This document shows, in pieces, positions 34,011 to 42,192 of a stretch of 64,000 nucleotides of DNA. Source of the stretch: an uncultured Collinsella sp. Its GTDB lineage: Bacteria > Actinomycetota > Coriobacteriia > Coriobacteriales > Coriobacteriaceae. The position numbers and the translations under genes are program-made. Location: NCBI GenBank assembly GCA_900757505.1, contig CAAEOE010000075.1, forward strand, positions 1-64,000, in the 5' to 3' direction. The notes under the pieces were generated by a model. The model was not told the DNA's origin, did no database searches, and saw nothing but the letters and a program-made list of their open reading frames with translations. The first letter of the stretch is position 1. Each line of letters opens with the position of its first letter.

Positions 34011-34707
34011 TGCCGCTAAGCCACGCGTCCTCCTGGTCGAAGATGACCTGACCGTTCAAAACCTCGTTTCGACCGCGCTTGACCTCCACGGCTATGTCGT
34101 GAGCAAGGTTTGCAACGGCCAGGCCGCCATCATGGATGCGGTGTCGCACGGCCCTAGCCTCATCATGCTCGACCTCGGCCTTCCCGACATTGACGGTATC
34201 GAGGTCATCACGAAGATCCGAAGCTGGTCGGCAGTCCCCATTATCGTCATTTCGGCGCGCACCGAAGATTCCGACAAGATTGCAGCACTTGACGCAGGGG
34301 CAGACGACTACCTCACCAAACCCTTTTCTGTGGATGAGTTGCTCGCGCGCGTCCGTGCGAATTTGAGGCGCTCCTCGATGGCGTCGAGCGAGTCGACAGA
34401 AGCGAGCACGTTCGACAACGGTCCGCTGCATATCGACTACGCCGCGGGATACGCGACGAAAGACGGACGCGAGCTCTCGCTCACCCCAACCGAGTACAAA
34501 TTGCTCGTCCTTCTGGCGAAAAACGTCGACAAGGTGCTCACCCACACCTTCATCACCCGCGAGATATGGGGCACGAGCTGGGACAGCGATCTGGCGAGCC
34601 TGCGCGTGTTCATGCGCACCCTGCGCAAGAAGATCGAGGCAGACCCCTCTCACCCCAAGATGATTCAGACGCACATGGGTGTCGGGTACCGCATGCAGCG
34701 TCTCTAG
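34003..34707 (+). CDS. kdpE: Response regulator KdpE
   Basis: The 234-residue OmpR-type regulator has receiver LLVEDDLTVQN with phospho-acceptor Asp in LIMLDLGLPDIDG, switch Ser in VISARTED, Lys in DDYLTKPFSVDEL, and a winged helix (LTPTEYKLLVLLAKN, LRVFMRTLRKKIE, HMGVGYRM). The start ATG lies inside the last codons of kdpD, giving translational coupling. It likely activates the divergent kdpFABC promoter through the AAGATGC pair at 31146. Confidence 0.96.
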   Translation: MNNAAKPRVLLVEDDLTVQNLVSTALDLHGYVVSKVCNGQAAIMDAVSHGPSLIMLDLGLPDIDGIEVITKIRSWSAVPIIVISARTEDSDKIAALDAGADDYLTKPFSVDELLARVRANLRRSSMASSESTEASTFDNGPLHIDYAAGYATKDGRELSLTPTEYKLLVLLAKNVDKVLTHTFITREIWGTSWDSDLASLRVFMRTLRKKIEADPSHPKMIQTHMGVGYRMQRL

Positions 34708-34710
34708 CCC

Positions 34711-34833
34711 ACCCCACAAAAAGTTGCGGTGGAATACGGAGTAGATGAGGCTTTTGACAGCCAAAACAGTCCGTATTTCACCGCAACTGATGGGTGGGAT
34801 GGAGTTAGAGGCCCAGATAGGTAGTCATGCCTT
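34711..34833. repeat. Right direct repeat flanking kdp, including 67-bp palindrome copy 5
   Basis: The palindrome at 34722-34788 and its right flank (to ~34833, the last codons of the GltD-like gene) match the left copy at 26304-26420. The palindrome may also serve as a two-way terminator between the convergent kdpE and GltD-like genes. Confidence 0.75.
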
Positions 34834-36022
34834 CGACGGCGAGCTTGGCGCCGGCTACGGCGTGAACAACCGTCAGCGGGCCGTTAACCACGTCGCCGGC
34901 GGCAAAGACGCCAGGCACGGTGGTCATACCGTACTCGTCGACCGAAAGAAGGCCGCGATGATCGGTCTCCAGACCGCCCGTCGTAAGCACAAGCTTGTCC
35001 TTGGGCACCTGCGAAGCCGCGATCACAACTGTGTCGGCGGACACATGGTCGAGCTCTTCCTCATAGCCCACCACGTTGTTGTCCTCGTCAAAGATAGCCG
35101 TCTCGAACACCGGACCGTTATCATCGATGGCGCAGATCGCCTTGCCGCGCACAATCTCGGCACCGTCAAGCTCGGTCAGCTCCACCTCGTCATCGATGGC
35201 AGAGATATGGCGCGATCGGGCATACACAGTGACCTTGCGGGCACCCGAGCGCAGGGCCGTGCGGGCAACATCCATGGCCACATTGCCGGCGCCGATAACC
35301 GCCACGTTCTGCCCGATTGCCACGCTCGTGGGATCGACCAGATAATCGATACCAAACAGCACGTTGCCGCGCGACTCGCCGGGAATACCCAGCTTTCGAG
35401 CTCGCCAGGTACCAGTACCGACAAAGACCGCATCGTAGCCGTCGCGCAGCAGGTCGTCGATATGCAGCGCGCCACCGATGGTGGTCGAGGGGCGCACGCG
35501 CACGCCAAGCGAGCACATCACGTGGCGATACTTTTGCACGAGCGCACGGGGCAGGCGGAACTCGGGGATACCGTACTCCAGCACACCGCCGATCTCGGGC
35601 CGCTGCTCAAAAACAGTGACGGCGCAACCCAGCTGCGCCATCTTAATTGCCACGGTAATGCCGGCTGGGCCGGAGCCGACCACAGCGACCTGCTTGCCAC
35701 ACGACGGCGCGGGCGTCCACTCCTTACGATCCAAATACGCTGTCGAGATATAGTTCTCGATGCTCGAGAAATGCACCGGCGCGCCCTTGCGGCCCTGGAT
35801 GCAAGCGCCCTCGCACTGGCCCGAATGATTGCACACCATGGAGCAGACCGCGCTCATGGGATTGTTCTGGAACAATAGCTCGCCCGCCTCTTCTAGACGA
35901 CGCTGTTTGAACAGGTCGATGACCTGCGGAATAGGCGTCTGAACCGGGCAGCCCTTAATCTGACAGAACGCCCTTTTACAACCTAGGCAACGATTCGCCT
36001 CTTCGACAATGTGGATAGCCAC
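34805..36022 (-). CDS. GltD-like NAD(P)H/FAD oxidoreductase (glutamate synthase small-subunit family)
   Basis: About 405 residues with N-terminal cysteines for two 4Fe-4S clusters (CLGCKRAFCQIKGCPV; CSMVCNHSGQCEGACIQG), then an FAD motif VAVVGSGPAGITVAIKMAQLG and an NAD(P) motif VAVIGAGNVAMDVART, and a C-terminal GVFAAGDVV. A GTG at 36022 preceded by AAGGGGAG is the likely start. No GltB is nearby, so it may act as a stand-alone electron-transfer subunit (sulfide dehydrogenase- or PreT-like) rather than glutamate synthase. Its 3' end is duplicated at 26393-26420. Confidence 0.8.
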   Translation of the reverse strand: MAIHIVEEANRCLGCKRAFCQIKGCPVQTPIPQVIDLFKQRRLEEAGELLFQNNPMSAVCSMVCNHSGQCEGACIQGRKGAPVHFSSIENYISTAYLDRKEWTPAPSCGKQVAVVGSGPAGITVAIKMAQLGCAVTVFEQRPEIGGVLEYGIPEFRLPRALVQKYRHVMCSLGVRVRPSTTIGGALHIDDLLRDGYDAVFVGTGTWRARKLGIPGESRGNVLFGIDYLVDPTSVAIGQNVAVIGAGNVAMDVARTALRSGARKVTVYARSRHISAIDDEVELTELDGAEIVRGKAICAIDDNGPVFETAIFDEDNNVVGYEEELDHVSADTVVIAASQVPKDKLVLTTGGLETDHRGLLSVDEYGMTTVPGVFAAGDVVNGPLTVVHAVAGAKLAVEGMTTYLGL

Positions 36023-36125
36023 GCAACTCCCCTTTTTAATGCAATCCAATGGGGCGACGATAAAGACCCTTCACCGCCGCCCCCATGCAGGTAATCTCAA
36101 TCTGCCGACACGGCAAAAGCCAATG

Positions 36126-37031
36126 CTATAGCTCGCGATGCGAAGCCCCGCAGCGAGCGGACATGTGCTCGAGTGTCGCCAGGCAGTCAGCCGCCGTCGC
36201 CGGCACGCTGTTCTCGACCACGCAGGGAATCCCAGGACAGGCGGCGGCAGCCCAGGCCACCACGGGCTCAAAGTCATAGCGGCCCGTCTCGCCCACGCCG
36301 TGGCACACCAGGCGTGAACCCGTACCGTCGCACCATCCGGCTTCGTCCTCGTTATCAACGACCTCAAAATCCTTGGCGTGCAGCACGCGGATCTTACTGC
36401 CGCATAAGTAGAGCATGCACGCGGTGATTTCCTGCGCTTCGTCAACGACACTGGGGTGCAGCAGCGATACCGGGTCGTAGATCACGCCGAGCGACGGGCT
36501 CGAGACACGCTCCAGCACCTCACGGCAGCGATCCGGCGTGTTGACCGTCTCGTTCCAGCCAGGCTCGATCAGTATTTGCCCGCCCACGGCCTCGGCCCGA
36601 TCGCAGACGCGTGCAAGCCCGTCTGCAAACGTATCGAGTGCCTCGTCGGTCATGCGGTCGTCCGCGACGCGGTTCTGCGCATTGGGGCGACCGGTCTCGG
36701 TACCCACCGGGCAGCCGCCGAGCATCTGGGCAAAGTTCAGGCATGCCTCGTACTCGGCAAAGTTATCCATGAGCTGTTGGCGATCGGGCGTCGCCAGATT
36801 CTTATAGCACCCGAGCACGGCGACCGAAACGCCCGCCTCGTCGAGCACCGCGCTCAAATGGTCGGCAAGCTCGCGGGTCAGGCCGCCTCGATCGATCCCC
36901 ATCGATGCGTAGAGCACCTTGCTCGGCAGCTGAATGCACGAAAAGCCCAGCTCTCCCGCCATACGAATGCGTTCCTCGACGGTCCCCTGCGGAAGGTCGT
37001 GCAAACGTACACCCGGAGTAATAGCCCCCAC
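36126..37031 (-). CDS. Sugar phosphate isomerase/epimerase (xylose-isomerase-like TIM barrel)
   Basis: About 301 residues of the AP_endonuc_2 type: LPQGTVEERIRMAGELGFSCIQLPSK, ILIEPGWN, GVIYDPVSLLHP and VLHAKDFEVV carry likely metal ligands (Glu, Asp, His). The start is a GTG at 37031 with AAGGGA about 10 bases ahead; the GTG at 37040 overlapping the GH105 stop is an alternative. It lies directly behind GH105 and so in the pectin cluster. It may epimerise or isomerise a uronate or rhamnose-derived sugar; the exact substrate is unknown. Confidence 0.75.
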   Translation of the reverse strand: MGAITPGVRLHDLPQGTVEERIRMAGELGFSCIQLPSKVLYASMGIDRGGLTRELADHLSAVLDEAGVSVAVLGCYKNLATPDRQQLMDNFAEYEACLNFAQMLGGCPVGTETGRPNAQNRVADDRMTDEALDTFADGLARVCDRAEAVGGQILIEPGWNETVNTPDRCREVLERVSSPSLGVIYDPVSLLHPSVVDEAQEITACMLYLCGSKIRVLHAKDFEVVDNEDEAGWCDGTGSRLVCHGVGETGRYDFEPVVAWAAAACPGIPCVVENSVPATAADCLATLEHMSARCGASHREL

Positions 37032-37032
37032 G

Positions 37033-38271
37033 TTATTCACATCCCTTATGAGCGTTGATGCCCGGGGTGTATCCGCCAAACGGGTCCTCGATGGAGCACA
37101 CGCCCGAGGGGGCGAGCGGATCGCGCTTACCGGCCAGCTTGTCGTGATGCATGGTCTCGATATAGGCAAGCACCAGCGGCGCCACACCCTTTGCATCATT
37201 TTTGACCACGGGCTCGCTCATGTAGTAATCAAACGTGCCCTCGCGGTGCGCGGTGTTTCCCAAGCCCGCAACCAGGCAGATGTTGTCGAGCGCCAGCTGC
37301 CCGTCATACTCGGACAGGCAGGTCTCGCAGATGCCGTCGAAGGCGCGACGGCCGTACTGGTAGTAACGCTCGCCCAGCACGCCCAGACGCACGCCCTTCA
37401 TGATGGCATTGGCAAAAATCGCGCTACCAGACTCCTCCAGGTAGTTGGGGGCGATATTGGGCAGGTTGATGACCTGATGCCACATGCCGGTCTTCTCGTC
37501 CTGATACGGCAGCATGGCGTCGATCAGGTCGTGGAACATCTTGCGAATCTCGTCCTTCTCGGCTGACATCGAAGGCGGCATGAGCTCCCAGGTATCGATG
37601 AGTGCCATGGCAAACCAGCCCTCGGCGCGCAGCCAGAAGTTAGCCGAAAGGCCGGTGACCGGGTCGCACCAGAACTGTTTGCGGCTCGCGTCGTAAGCGT
37701 GATAGTACAGACCGTTGAGGGGGTTGCGCATCAGGTCATGCACAACCTGGAACATATGGAAGCTGTCCGAGCAGGCACGACGGTTGTGGAAGCTCAGCTC
37801 ATACTGCATGTAGAACGGCTGCGCCATATACATGCCGTCGAGCCAGATCTGGTTGGGGTAGACGGCCTTGTGCCAAAACACGCCCTCTTTGGTACGCGGC
37901 TGGGTTTCGAGCTGACGATAGATGGTATCCATGGCGGCGCGATACTTGGGCTTGCCCACCAGGTCATAGAGCTTGTAGAGGGTCTTGCCCGCATTGACGT
38001 TATCGAGGTTGTACTCCTGCGGGTTGTAATGCTTGATGGTGCCGTCGTCCTGGACAAAGAAATCGATATAGTCGTCGGCAAAGGTCAGGTAGCGCTGCTC
38101 ACCCGTGATCTCGTACAGTTCGATGAGCGCCTTGATCATGCAGCCGTCGATATAGTTCCAGGTGTTCTCCTTGCCGGCGCGAATCTTTTCGATATTCCAA
38201 GCCGGCGCCTGCGGCGTAGAGGTTTCGATCAACTGCTCGATATAACGGTCCAGGATTTGATTGCAGCCCAT
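37033..38271 (-). CDS. Unsaturated rhamnogalacturonyl/galacturonyl hydrolase, GH105
   Basis: The 412-residue (alpha/alpha)6-barrel protein shows YIDGCMIKALIELYE, QIWLDGMYMAQPF (catalytic Asp region), GLSANFWLRAEGWFAMAL and YLEESGSAIFANAI. GH105 removes the unsaturated uronic acid from the non-reducing end of lyase products; its product feeds DhuI/DhuD. The ATG at 38271 has AGAGGGG; the upstream ATG is weaker. There is no signal peptide, so it acts in the cytosol. Its promoter carries two LacI-type operators and the direct-repeat activator site. Confidence 0.9.
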   Translation of the reverse strand: MGCNQILDRYIEQLIETSTPQAPAWNIEKIRAGKENTWNYIDGCMIKALIELYEITGEQRYLTFADDYIDFFVQDDGTIKHYNPQEYNLDNVNAGKTLYKLYDLVGKPKYRAAMDTIYRQLETQPRTKEGVFWHKAVYPNQIWLDGMYMAQPFYMQYELSFHNRRACSDSFHMFQVVHDLMRNPLNGLYYHAYDASRKQFWCDPVTGLSANFWLRAEGWFAMALIDTWELMPPSMSAEKDEIRKMFHDLIDAMLPYQDEKTGMWHQVINLPNIAPNYLEESGSAIFANAIMKGVRLGVLGERYYQYGRRAFDGICETCLSEYDGQLALDNICLVAGLGNTAHREGTFDYYMSEPVVKNDAKGVAPLVLAYIETMHHDKLAGKRDPLAPSGVCSIEDPFGGYTPGINAHKGCE

Positions 38272-38296
38272 TGCTGTCCCCTCTGACATAAACGAT

Positions 38297-38392
38297 AGGT
38301 GAACGTTACCCCTAGTGTAACGCGAACGAGGAATATAGGGTGAACGTTAACCCTATATTCCTCGCGAACGGCAGACTTTTAGCGGCAAACGG
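38297..38392. promoter_or_regulatory. GH105 promoter: two operators, large palindrome and activator-type site
   Basis: On the minus strand TACACT (38314-38319) is the -10 box. Operator AGGTGAACGTTACCCCT lies at 38297-38313, over the start. A ~40-base palindrome at 38327-38366 is centred on GTGAACGTTAAC and would be both an operator near -37 and a terminator for the SGNH gene. AACGG-N16-AACGG at 38367-38392 centres near -72 and overlaps the end of the SGNH gene. Confidence 0.65.
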
Positions 38393-39047
38393 CGGTGAGA
38401 CCCGCGGCGATGCGATGCGTCAGGCGCTCATAGCCGGCAGGACTGTAATGCAGACCGTCCGGCATATAGAGCTCGCGGTGCTCCGGCAAAAACGGGCTGA
38501 TACCGCTTTGCGCATACAGGTCAATCACCGGCACGGAGTAGCGGTCGCAAACCTCGAGCATCGCCCGCACGTAGGCGACCTGCGTCAACCCCAGGTGGTT
38601 GAGCTCGTCGCTTGCCGGGATATCCTTCTCGTGCTTGCCGCTCGTCTTGCACGGCGTCATAAACACAAGCTTTGCCTGGGGCGAGCGCGCCGTGATGGTA
38701 CGGATCAGGTAATCGAGTGCACCATAGAACTCATGTACGTCCGTGCTGCCGAGCTCTCCAAGCGGCACGTTGCGGCTAAAGTCGTTGACGCCGCCAAAGA
38801 CGATGTAGATATCGGCCGCATCGTCGATACCGTCCAGGCGCTCGACAAACGAATCGGTACGGTCGGCCTTGATGGCGATACGCGAACCCTTGATGCCAAA
38901 GTTCTCGACGACCGCGCCTCCCAGCAACGCGCCCAGATGCGAAGTCCAAGAGATGTCGTTGCCGCCTGCGCCGCATCCGTTATCGCCCCATGTGGTCGAA
39001 TCGCCAAAGCAGCAAATGGTCGATTCACTCAAACTCTTCGTTTCCAT
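38379..39047 (-). CDS. SGNH/GDSL-family esterase
   Basis: The 222-residue hydrolase has block I CFGDSTTWG (nucleophile Ser), Gly in block II (NFGIKGSR), block III GGVNDFSRN, and block V DGLHYSPAGYERL (Asp and His). The start METKSLSE has GAGGAG. It lies between the fused pectin methylesterase and GH105, so it likely removes acetyl groups from pectin fragments, like rhamnogalacturonan acetylesterases. No signal peptide is seen. Confidence 0.85.
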   Translation of the reverse strand: METKSLSESTICCFGDSTTWGDNGCGAGGNDISWTSHLGALLGGAVVENFGIKGSRIAIKADRTDSFVERLDGIDDAADIYIVFGGVNDFSRNVPLGELGSTDVHEFYGALDYLIRTITARSPQAKLVFMTPCKTSGKHEKDIPASDELNHLGLTQVAYVRAMLEVCDRYSVPVIDLYAQSGISPFLPEHRELYMPDGLHYSPAGYERLTHRIAAGLTAVCR

Positions 39048-39116
39048 AATCTTCTCCTCATCCGCCCATCGGCGGTCATACAGGAACGTACCGTTTATTC
39101 GCAGCATGCCGAGGGG

Positions 39117-41282
39117 CTATGCACGGGCGCATTCCGCAACGTGCGAATCGAGCCATTCGATATCCTCGGCAAGATGTGCCACGCCCAGATGGTGTTCACC
39201 CGGACACACCTCGTGCCGCAGGCCATCTCTGCGGCTCAGCAACTTGTAGGCATCGCGCACGATCTCGAGCTGCTCGTCAACATTTTTCAGCCCGCGCGAA
39301 CCGTTCAGATGATCCTCTTCGCAGCTTTGCACCAGCAGCGGATGCGGCGCGATGAGCGAGGCAATATCGCCCATGTCGAGTAAGCGCCAAAGTCCGGGTG
39401 TGTAGTTGCAGCTGCAATTGCCATTGAGATGCAGCAGCGAATCGTCGACACCGTACAGATAGCCCGAGACAAACGCCTTGCGCACACGCGGGTCGAGTGC
39501 GGCCAGGTACAACGTCATGTAGCCGCCACCCGAAAAACCAAAGCAACCCAGGTCATCCATGGCAATGTCGCCGCGCGCCTCCAAGTAATCGATCAAGCGC
39601 ATGTTGTCCCAGACGTTGAGGCCCGCAACCGTAAGACCCAGCGGCTCGGCCATACGTGCTTGATTCAGACACGTACCGCGCAGGTAGCTGTTCTCGTCAT
39701 CGCCCTGGCCCTTCCAGTCACGACGGTATCCCCAACCGCGTGCGTCGGGGCAGACGGTCACGTAACCCATACGCGCCAAACGCAGACCGTAGTCGTAATT
39801 GAACTTACGCACGGCATCATCGACCGCCGGCACGCCCGCAACACCGGCTACGCTTGCAGCACCCGCTCCCTGATGGCCATGCGGGCAGATATAGCAACAC
39901 TTGCGGCCGCACGCATCGAGCTTAGGCGACTGCGGCTCGAGCAGGTAGAACGGCATCCAAACGTCGCGCTCCACCTGCAGCATCGCATGGGTGCGCACGA
40001 TGCCGCCGGCAACCCGCACGCGGCTGAGCTCACGAATCTCAATCGGGACGCGGTCCATAAGCGAAAGGCCCAAAACATCGTACAGACGAGTCCTGGTCGC
40101 AATCTTCCACGCCTCAAAATCTGCAGGAGTCTTGCCCGTAAAAGCAGCCGAACGTCCCTCGCGCTTCAGCCGGGCACGCAGCGCAGGCTCGTCTTCGCAG
40201 TACGTCTCGATGTGCACGGTGCGGCCATTGGCAGATAGCCCAGCCGTCTCAACCGCATCACCGTCGCCGCCCTCGGGATCCCAGCCATCCCCGCCGGCAA
40301 GCACCTGCTCGCGAGCGTACCCGACGGCAGCCATCACATCGAGTTTATTTGCCCACGGCACCCAGTCGGTAGTATCACCCGCCGGCCCATGCAGGATTGC
40401 GCCAGCATACTGCGCGCAGCTGTGCGCCGCCGGCTTATTCCAATCCCACCAGCCTTCGCGCTTGATATGTCGCCCCAGCCAGCAATCGATCAGCGCAGTT
40501 TGCGCCCATTCGCGCCAAGGACGGCCCAGGTAGACCGAATCCGGCGCCACGCCATCCGGAGCTGTAAACGAACAACCATGAAACACAAATCCGTACGGCT
40601 CGCCTTTAGGCGTGGAGGCTGCCGTTACATACCCGTTGACATCCATATCGCGGTTGAGCGAGCGAATCTCGCACCCCTCAAAGTAGGCACGCGCGCCGCC
40701 AAAGATAAAGTCGACATCGCCCTCGATCCGGCAACGTCGGAAATATTGGCGCCCCACCCGGCGCGGCGCATACTGTTTGGGTCCTATGAACCCGCCCGGT
40801 TTGACCTCATGCGGCGGCAGCGGACCCAAAAACAGTGTGTCCTGGTGCCCCTTAATGCAGCAGGCATCGACAACCAGACGGTCGCCATCGGCATACAGGG
40901 CAATCGCCTGACCGACCTCGCGCCCATCGCCGGCATCATTTACGATCGTTAGGTTCTCGAGCCGCACGTCGTCGGCATCGACCAAAACGGTATAGGTCCT
41001 AAACGTGCCGAGCGTGCCGTCGACGCCCGAGCCGTCCTCCGAAGGCATCTTGGCACCCAGGCTGCCCACGATACGCACGCTATCGGCCGTCTCTCCCTCA
41101 ATCGTCACATGCGAGCGATGAATCTCGACCCGCTCGCAATACTCGCCCGGATCGACGCGAATCATCACCGGTTGCTCGGCATCCGGATAGAGCTGATCGG
41201 CTGCCGCCAAGGCATCGGAAATCGTTGGATACGCTCCTGCCGCAGCCCTCGAAACGCGCAGCGTATAGATACTTTCGCTCAT
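39117..41282 (-). CDS. Fusion of pectin methylesterase (CE8) and an alpha/beta-hydrolase esterase
   Basis: The 721-residue protein has two domains. Residues ~1-330 are a CE8 beta-helix (GQAIALYADGDRLVVD, CIKGHQDTLFLG, GDVDFIFGGARAYFEG with both catalytic Asp, VYLGRPWREWA). Residues ~370-721 are an alpha/beta hydrolase with nucleophile in GCFGFSGGGYMTLYLA, LLVQSCEEDHLNGSRG (Asp) and PGEHHLGVAH (His), resembling acetyl-xylan-type esterases. There is no signal peptide. It would remove methyl and probably acetyl esters from imported oligogalacturonides. The ATG overlaps the stop of the upstream esterase by 4 bases, so the two are coupled. Confidence 0.85.
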   Translation of the reverse strand: MSESIYTLRVSRAAAGAYPTISDALAAADQLYPDAEQPVMIRVDPGEYCERVEIHRSHVTIEGETADSVRIVGSLGAKMPSEDGSGVDGTLGTFRTYTVLVDADDVRLENLTIVNDAGDGREVGQAIALYADGDRLVVDACCIKGHQDTLFLGPLPPHEVKPGGFIGPKQYAPRRVGRQYFRRCRIEGDVDFIFGGARAYFEGCEIRSLNRDMDVNGYVTAASTPKGEPYGFVFHGCSFTAPDGVAPDSVYLGRPWREWAQTALIDCWLGRHIKREGWWDWNKPAAHSCAQYAGAILHGPAGDTTDWVPWANKLDVMAAVGYAREQVLAGGDGWDPEGGDGDAVETAGLSANGRTVHIETYCEDEPALRARLKREGRSAAFTGKTPADFEAWKIATRTRLYDVLGLSLMDRVPIEIRELSRVRVAGGIVRTHAMLQVERDVWMPFYLLEPQSPKLDACGRKCCYICPHGHQGAGAASVAGVAGVPAVDDAVRKFNYDYGLRLARMGYVTVCPDARGWGYRRDWKGQGDDENSYLRGTCLNQARMAEPLGLTVAGLNVWDNMRLIDYLEARGDIAMDDLGCFGFSGGGYMTLYLAALDPRVRKAFVSGYLYGVDDSLLHLNGNCSCNYTPGLWRLLDMGDIASLIAPHPLLVQSCEEDHLNGSRGLKNVDEQLEIVRDAYKLLSRRDGLRHEVCPGEHHLGVAHLAEDIEWLDSHVAECARA

Positions 41283-42088
41283 CGTCCATCACGCTCCCAT
41301 GCAACGAACTGTTCAGGCCAGCCCTGAACCTGTGGCTGAATATGCTCGGCGCAGCCCTTAAATGCCGTTTGGGCCGAGGCGAGCGATGCCCCATGCTTTC
41401 CATGCGGAAAGACATGTAGGCTAAAGCCAATCCCGTGGTCGGCAAGAGCCTGCGCAAGAAGGAGGCTATTTTGAACTGGTACCGATGCATCCTCGGCGGT
41501 ATGCCACAAGAACGTACGGGGGAAGCCCTCGCCCACCATATTCTCGATCGACAACTTTTGAGCCAAAGCGCCATCGGCACCCGTTAGGTGTTCAAATGAA
41601 CCACGATGAGCATAGGCCCCCGAGCTTACGACCGGATAGCCCAAGCAAAGTGCGTCAGGCCGAATCGACTCAGGAAATGCCGCAATCGACTCTGCAAGCC
41701 AGGGTTGGTCCCAAAGCGCCCCGAGCAAGCCAACTAGATGCCCACCGGCCGAAAAACCCATGACCGTAATCCGATCAGGATCGACACAGTACTCTGCCGC
41801 ATGGCTTCGGACGGTATCGACCGCCCGCGCGAGTTCTTGCAATGCCAGCGGATAGACAGCCGGAGCAACCGAATAGTTCAGTACAAACGCTTGGTAGCCC
41901 ATCGCCAACAAACGGAGCGCTACCGGCTCGCCTTCGCGCGGCGAAACGTGATCGTAGCCGCCTCCTGGCACGACCACAACTGCAGGCAGCGGTTTTAAAG
42001 CATAAGCATCTTCGGTCGGGGCAAAAACATAAGACGTAATCGTGGCAGACGAGCCATCGACCCCGACAGGAATCGTTTTATTGAGCAT
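41279..42088 (-). CDS. Alpha/beta-hydrolase esterase (acetylesterase type)
   Basis: The 269-residue protein has oxyanion VVVVPGGGYDHVSPREGE, nucleophile VMGFSAGGHLVGLLG, Asp region WHTAEDASVPVQNS and His in FPHGKHGASLA. This is typical of BD-FAE/Axe-type acetylesterases found in plant-polysaccharide clusters. The start MLNKTIPV has AAAGGGAA. It overlaps the CE8 fusion gene by 4 bases. It likely deacetylates pectin or hemicellulose oligomers in the cytosol. Confidence 0.83.
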   Translation of the reverse strand: MLNKTIPVGVDGSSATITSYVFAPTEDAYALKPLPAVVVVPGGGYDHVSPREGEPVALRLLAMGYQAFVLNYSVAPAVYPLALQELARAVDTVRSHAAEYCVDPDRITVMGFSAGGHLVGLLGALWDQPWLAESIAAFPESIRPDALCLGYPVVSSGAYAHRGSFEHLTGADGALAQKLSIENMVGEGFPRTFLWHTAEDASVPVQNSLLLAQALADHGIGFSLHVFPHGKHGASLASAQTAFKGCAEHIQPQVQGWPEQFVAWERDGR

Positions 42089-42140
42089 GTATTCCCTTTC
42101 ACCATGATGCGTAGCGCAGCGCACACGGCCGTATCGCACA

Positions 42141-42177
42141 AGGGCTGCATTGCCGATTTATCCGACAATGCAGCCCT
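42141..42177 (-). terminator. Hairpin between GH28 and the esterase gene
   Basis: AGGGCTGCATTG pairs perfectly with CAATGCAGCCCT over a 13-base loop. No long T run follows on the minus strand, so partial termination or mRNA processing is as likely as full termination. Confidence 0.55.
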
Positions 42178-42192
42178 GGTCATCAACCCGAG

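Noticed and set aside
34805..36022. True glutamate synthase small subunit
   Set aside because: No large subunit gene nearby, and stand-alone GltD-like proteins have other electron-transfer roles, so only the family name is given.
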